Positions 9,501 to 19,700 of a stretch of 64,000 nucleotides of DNA are shown piece by piece. Made by a program: the position numbers and the translations under genes. How positions within the stretch are numbered: position 1 is the stretch's first letter; each line of letters starts with the position of its first letter. The DNA is from Emiliania huxleyi CCMP1516 (Eukaryota > Haptophyta > Isochrysidales > Noelaerhabdaceae), in the NCBI RefSeq assembly GCF_000372725.1, contig NW_005201792.1, forward strand, positions 656,933 to 720,932, given 5' to 3'. The notes beneath the pieces are model-generated. The model did no database searches. It was not told the DNA's origin and worked only from the letters and a program-made list of their open reading frames with translations.

Positions 9501-10432
9501 GCCGCCGGGGGCAGCAGCGGTGGCATCAGTGAGGGCGGCGGCGGCGGCGCGAGCGATACGCTAACACACTCGCTGCATGCCCCGCAGCCATGCCAGGTGC
9601 ACAGTTCTGCCCAGCCATGCGGCTTGTCCGCGCAGTAGCGTCTACACACCGACAGTCGCGGCGGCGACGGTGAGGCCAGCGGTGGCGGCGGCTGCGGCGA
9701 TGGCTGCTCATGCAGCGTGCAAGATTTGACGTTGATGGTTTCGCCAACAGCGACCAGCGTTGGGAAGAGCCGGTCGCAGGTCAAGGTGAGCCTGCACCAA
9801 CTTGCGAGCACCCAGAAGGAGTAAAAGAAGCAGGTTTCTGCTGTTTCGCACTTGTTCCGGCAGGCGACCTCGTCCGCGGTGAATCCAGCAAAGGATGCCG
9901 CGTCGTAGCATGAGTCAAGGCCGACTACCGACACCGGAGGAGTGCACACCTTGTGTGCTGGAGTCGGTTGAGTTGGCGAGGGCATGGTCGGGAGAGGCAC
10001 AGGCCCTGGTGCTGCTGGCGGCGTCGGTGGCGGCCGTTGGCAAGGGAGCTGAGTCCACACCCACAGCCCATTGTAGTTGCAGCCCGCATTCTGGCAGTTC
10101 CTGTCGCAGAGCGAGAGCCCGAGAGCGGTGCACTTGTTCCTAGCCTCGGTCCAGGTTGTGAGCTCAAACGATCCGCCACCCCAGGCACCTGCGATGCAAT
10201 CGTCCTCGCTGCCACTCGTCTTGCGCCTGCACTGCGCTCCCTCGCAGCATTGTGCCGCAACGGGGATGCCGTCCACTCGTTTGGAGCTCGGGCTCTGGAC
10301 GCATCTCTGCTCGGCGGAGCTTCCATGCAGCACTAGCACGCCCTCCGCTGGGAATGCATCTGCAGCCGGGCTGGCCGAAGCCAAGCACCCGAGGACAGCC
10401 GCGAGGTTGCGGCTCCTCCTCGCAGCGGACAT
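6533..10432 (-). CDS. Large secreted Cys-rich, Pro-rich protein with FG-GAP/VCBS repeats and ASPIC/UnbV domain
   Basis: About 1299 aa from the ATG at 10432, with a signal peptide (MSAARRSRNLAAVLGCLASA). In order: a Cys-rich domain (about 26-131) with CDRNCQNAGCNYNGLWVW; a PAN/apple-like segment (about 160-225, CRNKCETAETCFFYSFW); two short Cys modules of pattern CRRYC...HGW...CTWHGCGACSEC; a long Pro/Leu/Ser repeat (about 345-547); a second copy of the first Cys-rich domain; integrin-like FG-GAP/VCBS repeats (DWNGDGWLDIF, DLDRDGVLDLYV, DVNGDGFLDVLV, DFNGDGIVDLTI) that usually form a Ca-binding beta-propeller; and a C-terminal ASPIC/UnbV domain (GIGATVLLTW ... HRLVFGLGPSG ... VVVRWPS). It is probably an extracellular or scale/wall-associated adhesion glycoprotein. 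No intron is needed. The frame stays open upstream to 10648, but only this ATG gives a signal peptide. Confidence 0.8.
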   Translation of the reverse strand: MSAARRSRNLAAVLGCLASASPAADAFPAEGVLVLHGSSAEQRCVQSPSSKRVDGIPVAAQCCEGAQCRRKTSGSEDDCIAGAWGGGSFELTTWTEARNKCTALGLSLCDRNCQNAGCNYNGLWVWTQLPCQRPPPTPPAAPGPVPLPTMPSPTQPTPAHKVCTPPVSVVGLDSCYDAASFAGFTADEVACRNKCETAETCFFYSFWVLASWCRLTLTCDRLFPTLVAVGETINVKSCTLHEQPSPQPPPPLASPSPPRLSVCRRYCADKPHGWAELCTWHGCGACSECVSVSLAPPPPPSLMPPLLPPAAKCRRFCPARTHGWVIACTWQGCGACTECSVSLVPLLPPHHSPPLPSLPPLLPPPLSPPLPSLPPLLPPPLSPPLPSLPPLLPPPLPPPLPSLPPLLPPHHSPPLPSLPPLLPPPLPPPLPSLPPLLPPPLSPPLPSLPPLLPPPLSPPLPSLPPLLPPPLSPPLPSLPPLLPPPLSPPLPSLPPLLPPPLSPPLPSLPPLLPPPLSPPLPSLPRLPPLSSPPSPPSSPPLSPPFSTPPQFPAEGVLVLHGSSAEQRCVQSPSSKRVDGIPVAAQCCEGAQCRRKTSGSEDDCIAGAWGGGSFELTTWTEARNKCTALGLSLCDRNCQNAGCNYNGLWVWTQLPCPPQPPPPRPPPPPPPEAFRDVSAYMLSGLSMPGHFYSPFDHFGGPSLLDWNGDGWLDIFATNHHPGNAKLSAAEKWDLALNTVGGPLAREALVDIIQYVPFGSTETDPAAFDAHGTVLLDLDRDGVLDLYVAQGTRQGTDTSFDSANGLFWGELHASALTPRLSGGRLAAVNAGLDCTGCRSYGVYVADVNGDGFLDVLVLNFERAQPPILPSRLFLNRGPTQSRSFEESAVVSDHATAAVLTDFDQDGFATELVVLRTQGIAAGESPLRVYRWNSVEALDVADLTPSSEAVGWGSVTDLGWDGGAIATGDFNGDGIVDLTILNNRLGRLYFYYSSRARAAPLLSQQQNTSGVAALVDLRDLGCDASTLHVADFDLDGNVELLVICKDAGTSLMLQRVGGEWMTMRHPESARRRLSLGQDLREEGPLDGVSLLRLGQLSGASADAAMGSLSEQSTHHNRSFVEWCCAAKAACATSTGMWQGYGISALCRRQRGRVDGASVFDFDNDGFMDVALCSNKERCHLFRNQHFWWGRNSYIAFTLRGVTSNHYGIGATVLLTWSDDSGTERVQLRELNAVSHGPGCHGSNDHRLVFGLGPSGSPLRVVVRWPSRTVDTHDDAALLRARTNTMESVGDGRLMLTLEEGAS
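8469..8783 (-). repeat. 315-base exact intragenic duplication, downstream copy
   Basis: 8469-8783 and 10041-10355 read as the same 315 bases (both begin CAAGGGAGCTGAGTCCACAC and end CCCTCCGCTGGGAAT). They encode the two Cys-rich domains of the surrounding gene, so the second domain is a very recent copy or is kept identical by gene conversion. Confidence 0.85.
8862..9400 (-). repeat. Coding 45-base minisatellite (Pro-rich repeat)
   Basis: About twelve tandem copies of a 45-base unit containing AACGAAGGCAAGGGTGGCGA and GTGGCGGCGGCAGCAG. On the coding strand each gives 15 residues of the type SLPPLLPPPLSPPLP, sometimes with PPHHS. The unit length keeps the frame. Likely variable in copy number between strains. 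Confidence 0.9.
10041..10355 (-). repeat. 315-base exact intragenic duplication, upstream copy
   Basis: Partner of 8469-8783. It encodes the N-terminal Cys-rich domain immediately after the signal peptide. Confidence 0.85.
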
Positions 10433-11088
10433 GCATGTATGCCGCTGGTGTCGTTGCAAAACGTAATTCGGCGCTCCTCCTATTCGAGTTATCGAGTAAT
10501 AAACCTTAGCTGAGTACAAATGGACGGGCTCATTCGCTCGTTCGTTTGCGCCCCCTCCTTCGCCCTGTCGCGTGACGTCACGCCGGGTACACAGCAAGAG
10601 GCAGAGAGTCAGAACATGAACATGAACCGACATCAACACGCGGGGCACTCAATTGACCATGCCTTTAGACAAACACGGACGGGGCACAAGTTGACCTTGT
10701 GACTTACGGTTAGCCGCACGCCGTTGAAAGGATAAAGCCGTAGTGCAAAAACGAAAGAGTCTTATACTGGAAAGAGGAAAGATTTTGGCAAAGTCGCTCG
10801 AGCTCAGTGACAGTGTTACGTCTACGTGCTAGAGCCGTCTGTACACTCTAGGCTACACACCTCACACTCGAGTCACACCCGCTCACGCACGACGCACGTG
10901 GGTTTTACCGGGTGTCTTGTTGTTTTCGTTTTATTAGAGACGTTTCGTACATTGTCCCGGGCTACTGTATGTGTCGAAATGCACAGAGCGCATCCCCTTT
11001 ATTTGCCCTTCTCGACTCGATGCGCCATGCGCGACACATGCACATGCACATGCGCTTTGCGTGTAATGGGCCCTCGTCCGGTCCCGGT
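10433..11088. other. Intergenic region upstream of the FG-GAP/UnbV gene
   Basis: About 650 bases with no supported reading frame. It should contain the promoter of the minus-strand gene starting at 10432 and the 3' end of the minus-strand gene stopping at 11089. A (CACATG)n-like run at 11036-11053 is the only simple repeat; no core promoter motif is convincing. Confidence 0.5.
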
Positions 11089-11916
11089 CTATGTGTTAAG
11101 CTCTCCCGCAGCCCGGTGCTCGTCCCTGCCGTCGGCCACCTCGCCTTGGCCACTGCTGCCGGCGGCGTCGCGTAGGGCCAGGGGGGCGTTCCGCGCGTGC
11201 CGGCCTCGGCCGCGCCTGCGCACGAGGTCTAGCACAAGTGCTAGCACGACGACGGTGGTCGCGCCGGACGCACCGGAGAGGACGATCGGCAGCGCGGCGC
11301 TCACCGCGCTCCTGACGCCATACACTATGTGCTCATATGTAACAGTGCCTGGCGCCAAAGGGGGCGGCCTCAGAGGCGGCGACGGCGGCGACGGCGGTGG
11401 CGACGGCGGGGGTGGGGAGGGTGAGGGTGGTGGTGACGGTGGCGGCAGCAATGGCGGTGGCAGCGGCGGCGGCGGCGGCGGAGGCAGAGGCGGGGGCGGC
11501 GGCGGGCTCGGCGGCGGTTGGCTGGGCGGCGGTGGTGATAGCGGTGGCGAGGGTGGCGGCGGCGAGGGAGGCGGCGGCGGGGGTGGCGCCGGCGAGGGAG
11601 GCGGCGAAGGAGGTGGCGGAGGCGATGGCGGTGGAGAAGGCGGGGGTTGGGGGGGTGGGGCCGGCGGGGGCGGGGGCGGCGATGGCGGTGGCGGCGGCGG
11701 CTGCGGCGGAGACGACGGCGGAGACGACGGCGGCTGCGGCGGAGACGACGGCGGCTGCGGCGGTGCCGGCGGCGCCGGCGGCGGCGGAACAGGCCTGCCT
11801 GCCTGATAGAACGGTGGGGCCGGCGGATGCGGGGGCGCTCCAGGCGGGTTGGGATAGTGCATAATCTTCGACCAGAAGTAGATCGCCGCGGGCGTCGGCA
11901 TAGGACCTCCAACCAT
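11089..11916 (-). CDS. Pro-rich single-pass membrane protein (275 aa)
   Basis: From the ATG at 11916: a short head (MVGGPMPTPAAIYFWSKIMH), about 150 residues of SPPPP/PPAPP repeats of the hydroxyproline-rich extensin type, then GTVTYEHIVYGVRSAVSAA and a transmembrane helix (LPIVLSGASGATTVVVLALV) followed by a basic stop-transfer sequence (RRRGRGRH) and a short cytoplasmic tail. There is no signal peptide at this ATG, so the frame may be the last exon of a larger surface protein whose earlier exons I cannot identify. Likely surface anchored with the Pro-rich part outside. Confidence 0.55.
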   Translation of the reverse strand: MVGGPMPTPAAIYFWSKIMHYPNPPGAPPHPPAPPFYQAGRPVPPPPAPPAPPQPPSSPPQPPSSPPSSPPQPPPPPPSPPPPPPAPPPQPPPSPPPSPPPPPSPPPSPAPPPPPPPSPPPPSPPLSPPPPSQPPPSPPPPPPLPPPPPPPLPPPLLPPPSPPPSPSPPPPSPPPSPPSPPLRPPPLAPGTVTYEHIVYGVRSAVSAALPIVLSGASGATTVVVLALVLDLVRRRGRGRHARNAPLALRDAAGSSGQGEVADGRDEHRAAGELNT

Positions 11917-12039
11917 GTTGGATGCCTAGATCTAGGAGAGCGACTCGCGCACGCCAGGGAACAACATTGGATGCGGTTTTTGCCAACAACAAAAACGCGC
12001 GAAGAAAAAATATTTGTTTTGTGCTCTTGCACGCCCCGC

Positions 12040-12210
12040 GAGCGGGGCGGGGTGCGCGCTGTGCCTCTGTGTTCGTGCGTCGCCCATCTCTCATGGAGAT
12101 GTGCCTCTATTTTATCTTATCTATGTGAATCGCACCTCAACCTCTCACAGACCAGCGCACAGCGCCATCGGACGTATTTTCTTCTCATAACAAGGCCTGT
12201 GAACCGACAA
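12040..12210 (+). repeat. Dispersed repeat D
   Basis: GTCGCCCATCTCTC...TGGAGATG...CTCTATTT is shared with 16297-16330, and CGCACCTCAACCTCTCACAG...GGACGTATTTTCTT...AACAAGG is shared with 3175-3250. Mosaic of the same repeat families as 1212-1640. Confidence 0.6.
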
Positions 12211-13027
12211 GCTCTCCAAAACGCGGATCAGGTTTATGGAAAAGCGGTCGGAGGCGTGCGACGGGAAGGAAAGGCGTACTGTCATGAAGCGAGTGGAGGA
12301 GACCAAGTCACTGCGAGTGGTGCCCGCCAGCCGGGTGAAAAAGAGGTGTAGTAGGCGACCCCACCTCGCACCTGCTGTGTGTGTTTTTGTGTGTGTGAGT
12401 GCGCGCGGCGCGATGGCGAAGAACATAGCTCCGTCCGCCTTTCATGGAGAGAGAGAGAGAAGGCCCCTATCTCTCTCTTCTTGTTGGTGACACACCGATT
12501 CGAGTCGACTGCGGACTGGTGTGTGTCGTTCTTGGTTTCCTATCTCAAACTTCCTTCAAAAACGCCGTTGGGTCGTGTCGCCTCCCCTCCCCGGGAGGTC
12601 GGCCCAGCTCTCCCTCGTCGACCAATCGCGCCCGCTTCCGCGGTCTCTCTCTATCGTACTCGGTTCGCCCTCCCCCCTTCCTTCCGCTGACTCCTCATCG
12701 AACCCGGGAGGCGTGGTCCTCCTTGTCGTAGTTCATGCGGCCCGGCTTTTTTTTCTCGACGGGCGGCGGCGTGCATAAGAGAGAGATTTAGAGAGAAGTT
12801 GTTTGTGTTGTTTGCATAAGCGCACACGAGAAGGTGCTGACGTCGTCGGCCGACACGCCGACCATGGTGGCCGCCGTCTCAATGGCGATCGCGTTTGGTC
12901 CGATGCTCTTGGGATCGATCAGCACTGCGATTCGGTAATGAAACAAAAAACCAAAAAAAATGTTGCTCCACTTTGACGTTTGACAGTGACGGCGTGCAGC
13001 ACAAGCCGCTGTTGCCTCGCCTCTCGC
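12211..13027. other. Intergenic stretch, no gene seen
   Basis: Contains (GT)n at 12377-12396 and (GA)n at 12447-12460. Short open frames have no recognisable domains. Probably includes the 5' region of the Myb/SANT gene that starts at 13028. Confidence 0.5.
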
Positions 13028-13291
13028 ATGTTCGGCACCTGTCACGTTAACGACGGGTGGCATCCGGACGAAGACCTTTGCATCCTGGTCATGTGGAGCA
13101 AGATCGGCTCAAACGATTGGAACCGTTGCAGCGCTGCACGAATCAGCGCCGTCCTGCCAGGACGCTCGCCCGATGATGTCATCGCTCGCTTCGAGCGCCT
13201 GGCACAGCAGCACGGCATTGGCAATAGCCCTGACGGCAGACGCGCGCTGGACAACCTGCTGCACTCGGTTGGTATCGAGAGCGAAGCGTGA
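13028..13291 (+). CDS. Small Myb/SANT-like domain protein (87 aa)
   Basis: The ATG at 13028 opens a frame whose first 50 residues fit a single Myb/SANT repeat: DGWHPDEDLCILVMWSK (first Trp and acidic helix), DWNRCSAARI (second Trp) and LPGRSPDDVIARFERL (recognition-helix LPGR...R pattern). Such domains bind DNA or histone tails. The remainder (DGRRALDNLLHSVGI) is short. The protein may be complete, or this may be the last exon of a larger factor, since an upstream open segment lacks an ATG. Confidence in the domain is good; in the gene limits it is modest. Confidence 0.6.
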   Translation: MFGTCHVNDGWHPDEDLCILVMWSKIGSNDWNRCSAARISAVLPGRSPDDVIARFERLAQQHGIGNSPDGRRALDNLLHSVGIESEA

Positions 13292-14412
13292 ATGGCGTGC
13301 GGTCCGCGGCCGAGCGCCCCTCAGACACGATGAACGGTCAGTCCATCCTCGAGAGTCAGGCCCGTGCTTAAGTGCTGCCGTAGCGTGTGATGGCACGGCG
13401 TGTGAGTTGCACCCTTCATATCGGGCGTTTTGGTCTATCACAAAATCAACGTAACGTTCAATCTCTAAGGACACCCGCGATCACAGGCAGGTTACACCGT
13501 GTTCGACAGAGCTACTGAGCTAGCGAGACTTGAGACTTGAGGTGAGAAAAAAAACTGTTCCGTTTTCAAAGGCAAAACACGACGCTCTGCGGTTGGTGCA
13601 CCCCTCACACTGACACATTCCCCTCATCCCTTACCCTTGGCTGAGCACATCTACCTGCAAGCTAGTCTCTCCGCATTCTCTCTCCCCTAGTCATCCGCCC
13701 GCGCCGCGCGCCATCTAATGGGCGTCTAGTGCAGCCACTGACGGCACTATTCCAAAGGAGCGGTCGATGCCTCGCCTAGAGTTCGGGTGGACTTGCGCAC
13801 TGCTTAGCCCTGAGGGGGGAGTGTGTGTGAGGTGGTGTAATGTTGTCCCGTTTCAGGCGGCAGGTCAGGGGATTAGCCGGGAGGATTCGGCAGCTCAGCC
13901 GGGGGCTGAGCGTCTGCAGGCCAGGCAGCCTTCCGCCCGCGCCGAAATTCACAGCCCTCCCGGGCCGACGGGGTGCTCCTTGGATCGGGCCCCGCTCCCC
14001 GCCTTTCCTGTACCTGGACTGTCCGGGTCAGGAGGGTGAGAGTATTGGGTGGGCGAGGGCAGTACATCTGGCGGGTGGCGATTGAGGGACAGCAAGTGGG
14101 TTTTGATTGTGGGGGGTCAATGGGCGCGGGCGGCGCTTCGTGGTCCGGATTTTTTTGCTGTGCGAGTCGAGCTCGTGGCCGGTGCGCGGGAAACTCGCCG
14201 AAAACCCGCGCAGCCGGCCGATTGTGTTATAGTTTTTTGTACGACCGAGGTCGCCGATTGTACGACCGAGGTCGCACAGGCAGCCTTGGCGACGCGTCAC
14301 GCGACGCGCACGTCGCCAAGGAGTTCGTAAAATGTCAGAGTTTTTTGTAATAAGGGGAGAGAAACCACTAGTTGTGGGAGTCGACACGAGCGCGCTCTCT
14401 TCTCGCTTCGCA
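13292..14412. other. Intergenic region with small hairpins, no gene supported
   Basis: Convergent spacer between the Myb/SANT gene and the minus-strand gene ending at 14413. Seen: a hairpin GCGCGGG...CCCGCGC near 14181-14212; a doubled TTGTACGACCGAGGTCGC at 14240-14275; and an inverted pair CCTTGGCGACG / CGTCGCCAAGG at 14284-14324. No convincing coding frame. Confidence 0.5.
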
Positions 14413-16045
14413 CTATGCGCCCGTGCCGTTGTCGGTCGGCACAAAGACATCCTTGTCGAGCAGCACAAAGGCGGCCCACTCGACGTTCGCCCACAGCCGC
14501 GGCGTGGCGTACACGTTGGCGACGGGCAGCAGCCTGCTCTCGCGCTCGCGCATCCTCTCGCACCATGCGCGCAGCGCGGGCACATCCGCGCCGCCCGCCG
14601 CCTCCGCCCGCTCGCTGGTGAGGCCCGCGGCGCGGACTACCGACGACCAGAGCGCCTGCGTCGAGGTGAAGGCGACCTCCTCCTCCTCCCTCTCCTCCTC
14701 CTCCTCCTCCTCCTCCTTGAGCGCCGCCGCTGATGCTGACGACGGCTCTACCGTCACCCCACCCCCCTCCACCCCGGCCGCCGCCGCACCCGCACCCGCA
14801 CCACCCGCCCGCCTCGCCTCCGCCCGCCTCGCCTGCGCCCGCCTCTGCTCGCGAGGGCGGTGAAGCATCGCCTTCGTCTCCCCGTCGCGGTACGACTCGA
14901 CCATCGCACGGACCTGCCCACACGCGGCGGAGTAACGAGCCAAGCTCCGACCCGTCCTGCGAACAAGATCCGCTCCATCTTCTAGATGTCGCTACGTCTA
15001 GTTTGGTAGCGCACGCGCCAGTCCAGCCGGCGTCTCTCCTGCGATGCCGAGCACGCCCGACGCGAGCAGCGCGAAGCAGGCGAGGCTGTCGTGCCACGAG
15101 TTGCGAGGCGGTGGTGGCGCGCGCCCGAGGTAGGTACCTACAGCGTCTCCGCGTCACACTCCGCCGCCGCCTCTCTCGCTCCTTCCTGCTCTCGCTCTCG
15201 CGCTCTCTCCCAACCCCCCCCTCTCTCTCTCTCTCTCATGGCTGCGACGCGAGGAGGGCGGGCGGCGGGCCTGGAGGCTGCCCCTCAGTCGCAAACAGCG
15301 CGTACCCAAACTCGCGGAGTAGGCTGTCGGCGGCGCAGCCAGCCGCAGCGCGCGACTCTGCAACGCGGTGGCCCACCTTGGCCATGCGAAGGCTCGCGAG
15401 GCAGCCGACCGCCTGGTCCACAGCGCGCCAGTAGCTGCCGTCGCCGTCGCCCTCACGCCGGAAGCGCATCTTCTCCTTATCGAAGAAGCGGCCCGTGAAG
15501 GCGTCGAAGACCTCTGCCGACCGCGCGTTCGCCGCCTCCGCCTCCGGGCTCCCGTCCTCCGCCTCCTCCGCCAGCAGCGAGAAGAAGATGGCAGCCGCGC
15601 CATTTGAGGCGCACCTGTGCTCCGTGCAGGGACGGTAGAAGGCGGCGTCCTCGCCCGCCTCTTCGACCGCGGCCATGGCCACGTCCTCCCAGATACCGGA
15701 CGGGCTACGCCGACGGAAGCCGACGCCATCGAAGCTCATGTCGTGCAGAGAGTCGCCGAGCTTCTGAGCGGCGCTCAGGGTGCGACCCGCGGCCTCAGTC
15801 TCGCCAAGAGCGCGCAACTGCCGCGCCGCGAGAACGCGGCTGACGCCCAGCCACGAATTGTGCCACACACCTTCGCTGCAAAGCCCGCTCTCGTCGTCCA
15901 GCATGACGTTGAGAAGATTGTGTGGGCGGACGCTGCTCGCGCCGGTCCGTTCCAGTGCGCCGATGGTCGTTACAGCGGTCTGCGTTCGCCACGGGAGCGC
16001 GGTGGCTACGACACCCGTCACGAATACGCTCGCGAGGTGAATCAT
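14413..16045 (-). CDS. Helical (alpha/alpha)6-barrel-like protein, possibly a glycan-active enzyme
   Basis: Multi-exon gene starting at the ATG at 16045 with a hydrophobic N-terminus (MIHLASVFVTGVVATALPW). Exon 1 has paired-helix patterns typical of six-hairpin glycosidase folds: NVMLDDESGLCSEGVWHNSWLG, SFDGVGFRRRSPSGIWEDVA and SYWRAVDQAVGCLASLRMA. A GC-AG intron (donor GG/GCAGCC near 15275, acceptor GTAG near 15135) joins FATEG to TYLGRAPPPPRNSWHDSLAC. A further intron leads to a last exon with ARYSAACGQVRAMVESYRDG, an acidic Glu run, and TPRLWANVEWAAFVLLD before the stop at 14413. The fold is inferred from helix pattern only; no catalytic residues can be named. The second junction is not settled. 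Confidence 0.55.
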
Positions 16046-16273
16046 GCGTAGATCAAGCTTTCCTCAACCCAGGGCTGGCGAGGTACTTCCAGCCTGCTGT
16101 GTGGGAACAGCTGACGCAGTCTCGCCGAGGCTCGCCCCAGCACCGGACAAAAACCCCGAGAGGCGTGGGAGTACCTTGCCAGACCCAGGGCGCTGTGCTT
16201 GTACCTAGCGCCTCAGCTCGCGGTCAGAAGAATTTGAGGTCACTACCGCCCCTAAACGCACAGCGCCTAGTGT

Positions 16274-16540
16274 GTGTGTGTGTGTTCGTGTGCGTCGCCC
16301 ATCTCTCCCTGGAGATGACTGCTCTATTTATTTATTTAAACGCACAACCCCGGGCCCCGAAATCGCAGAGTGACAGTCAGACATGCAACACGGGGTCCCA
16401 GGGAAGGCAAGCAAAAACCTTATCGCGCGCTAGACGCCGACTCGGAGGCCGCGCCGGTCATTCATGCGCGCAGCCGGAGAGAGGGAGGGAGGCGCTCACT
16501 CAATCGCCGAACTCGGCGAGCGCCTCCAGCGTCTCCCTCA
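16274..16540 (-). repeat. Dispersed repeats D and C, inverted copies
   Basis: 16297-16330 matches 12080-12113, and 16336-16535 is the reverse complement of 1455-1640 (AAACGCACAACCCCGGGCCC, CAACACGGGGTCCC, AAAAACCTTATCGCGCGCTA). Remainder of 16046-16723: no gene seen; the promoter of the EML gene should lie just before 16724. Confidence 0.65.
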
Positions 16541-16723
16541 CACAACACTGGGCACGGGACTGACAGAAGAAACCCGAGCTACAAGAACTCATTGCGCGCA
16601 GCGGCTCACGTATTTTCTTTGAAAATCCTCGTATGTTTGTTACGCTTCCAACGGCGCCGCATTCCGTCCCTCCCCGCTCGCTCGACGGAAGATTGACGCA
16701 CGAACGCGCGTGCGGCTGTCGTC

Positions 16724-19700
16724 ATGGAGTCGGCGCTCGTGGTTGCAGAGGTGGCCGCACACTCGCTGCGGACAGTCCACGCGGGCGGCTTAGCAATCCC
16801 CCTCTCCGCCCCGTCGCCTCAGGACCAAAAGGAGAGGCCGCTAAAGCTGGCGGAACGGAAGACACTGCCACACAACAAGCCGGCGTTCTGGAGCTCCAAG
16901 ATCCACGGGATCCCCGCCAATTACAAGCCCAAGGAGCACGTGCAGCACAAGGCCCGGCCCGGCCAGACGGCTCCCGCCGTCGAGCGGCGTACGACTGCGA
17001 TCCGCGCTAAGGCAAAGGAGGCGGGCAAGCTCGTGCCGCGCAGCCAGGCGAGCGTAAGGCTCGTCAACTCGGTGACGGCGGAGCTAAAGCGCAAGGCGCG
17101 CGGCGCCCGTCCGAATCCGCCAGGCCTGCGCGCGGTCCGTCCGGTCCTGTTTCACGCCTCGCGCTGTACTCAAAGGTCATTCAAGACTACACCCCCTTCC
17201 ACGAGAAGGAGTCGACGATACTGATGCGCACCTTCGAGCTGTTCGACCACGACCGGAGCGGGGTAGTCAGTGTCGAGGCCTTCCAAAAGGTTCTCGCTTG
17301 CTTCGAGATTGAGGCAGACGAGACGACCTGCCACGCAGTCTTTCAAAAGTGCGCACAATGCACGCGCAACATGCGGAGCGTCGGTAAGCACACCTCTGAG
17401 CGTTCGAGGGTCGTGTGCAGGTTCGGCTGCAACCAGCTGGGGCAGCTGCCCTACGATGTCTTCACGCGCACCCTCTTTACGTCCGCGAATCGGCTGCTCG
17501 CGTGGACATCCATCAAGCAGGTGCCGTCTAGACGCTTAAGCCACTTCACAGACTAGAGCAGGTGACGGAGCACTTTCCTCTTGCACACGCTTCAGACAGA
17601 GGCACAGACTCCTCGCCTCCACCGGCCTGCGCCAGCACACGACACTCTGCAAGCAACCTGAGCCCCGGCGCTGCTGCGCGTCGCTCAGGGCGTACCCTTC
17701 CAAGACAGCTCGCAGGCCATCCAGCAACGCGCCGAGAACGAGTTCCGAGGTGTGCGCCTACCAATTATTGAGTAGCGCGCGCCAGTGGCGCTCTCGACTG
17801 CGTCGAATCTCGCCCCTTGCTGCAGGCAAGATCCAGACCGGCCGTTTCAAGTGCCTCACCGGGCTATACACGCCATCCGACTGGGACAGCCGCGCCGTGC
17901 TCGAGCGGGCACGCCGGCGGCCCGACGCGCACCTCGAGCTCGACTTCGTGTACGGCTACGCCGGCAACACAAAGTTCCTCATTGAGAAGGGCCAGCGGAT
18001 TGACCCGCAATCCTCGTTCGTCTCGCCAAACCTGTTCTACACCTCCACTCGCGAGGTTGCCTACTTCACGGCCGCGACGGGCAGCGCCCTCGAGTGGGAG
18101 ACGACGTGTCCCGGGCATTGCCCATGAAATGTCCACGACACGCTCTTCTAGGTATCGTCCTCAAGTGGGAGGACAGCAAGGAGGGAGGCCCCGCAAAGGC
18201 GCAGGCGGCTGGCGCGGTGGCCGAGGAGCGGGAGTCGGCGCCGCCACAGGCAGGCCGCAAGCGGCAGCGTTTCTTCACATCGCACGACAACGACATCCTG
18301 TGCCTGGCGTTGGACGCCTCGCGCAACTACGCGGCGACGGGGCAGGCGGCACCACTCAAGGTCGCCAAAGGCGTCCAGAGCACGCCCACCGTCAGCGTCT
18401 GGGACGTGCACTCGATGCAGGCACCGTCTCCTCTTTCCACCGCACCGCCAGCCCCAAGATGCAGCCCAGGGCACGGCCGCCCGAGAGAATGGATGCCAGC
18501 GCTCTGCACGGCCATGTCTACAGGAGCTTGCCACGCTGGAGCACACAACGTCAAAGGACGAGCCGACCGACTCGATCGCGGGCGTGCAGGCAAGATTGTA
18601 GGCCATGTGTGGCCCCTAGACGATCGCCATACGCGCGCTTCCCACGCTGCTCTTATTGCCGTGGCGCATCCGATGTTGGTTCCACAGGCGGTCTGCTTCT
18701 CGGAAGACGGGCGGCTCGTCATCTCGGTGTGCCGCAACACGCACCACTCGCTCTTCGTTTGGGAGTGGAGGACGCGTAAGTTGCTCTATCGGGAGAACAC
18801 GTGCCAGGGCACGCCGCCGTGCGTTTTTGGTATCAAGTGGAACCCAGTCGAGGTCGGTGAGGGTTCCAAGCAGACCAAGCTGTTTGACTTCTGCTCGTTT
18901 GGCACCAAGCACATCATCTTTTGGAAAGAGTGCCCGCCACCGAAGGAGTCAAAGTTCAAGCGCATCTGGTCGCAGGACGCGGGCTCCTTCCTCAACAAGG
19001 ACAATCCGAAGGGAACCAAGTCCAACGACGGCGTCGACATCCAGGATGTCCTGTGTGTCGAGTTCCTGCCGGTGAGCAGCGCAATAGGAATCGCGCGGCG
19101 CGATCTAGATTGAACGCCCACGATGCGCTGATCCTAAGGAGCGAACGGCGCCGTCTTTCCTAGGACGGTGGCGTTGTCACGGGCATGCAGTCTGGCGACA
19201 TGTACATGTGGCAGGCCTTTGGCGCGACAAATCTCGACGCGAGCTCCTCTAAGTCCGCCGACAAGTCCGAGCCGGGCAAGAAGGTTCGGTCCGGGGTCGA
19301 CATGCGCGTCATCCGGCGCATCACCGTCCCGTCACCAGAGAAGGGGCGGCCTCCGAGCCGGGCACACACACACAACCTCACGGTCCTTAAGTTGCGGGCC
19401 GGCGGGAGCGCCCAGGGCACGCTCGACCTGCTCTCGGGCGGCGGCGACGGAGAGATCAAGGTGTGGAAGGTCAAGGCGGGGCAGCCCGTCCACTACGGCA
19501 CTTGCCGCATCCCGCGAGTCACCAAGCGCTCCTCCAAGCCGCTGATCAAGGCGAGCGGCGAATCCACCACGCCCCTTGAGGCCGGCCGTCCGAGCGCGCA
19601 CGCACGCTCACACACCTCTCGCTAGGCGCTCGACACCTTCCCGGCGTCCGACGAGGTGGTTGTGGGGACGGACAAGTGCGACATCTGGAAGATCGAGCTC

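Noticed and set aside
11333-12094. Long Ala/Thr-rich minus-strand frame overlapping the Pro-rich membrane protein
   Set aside because: A shadow of the CCG/CCT repeat; only the frame ending at 11089 has a transmembrane helix with a basic stop-transfer sequence.
17384-17420. A 37-base intron with GTAAGC donor in the EML EF-hand region
   Set aside because: It breaks the frame of the following exon; the donor at 17349 (GTGCGC) restores FGCNQLGQLPYDVF in phase.
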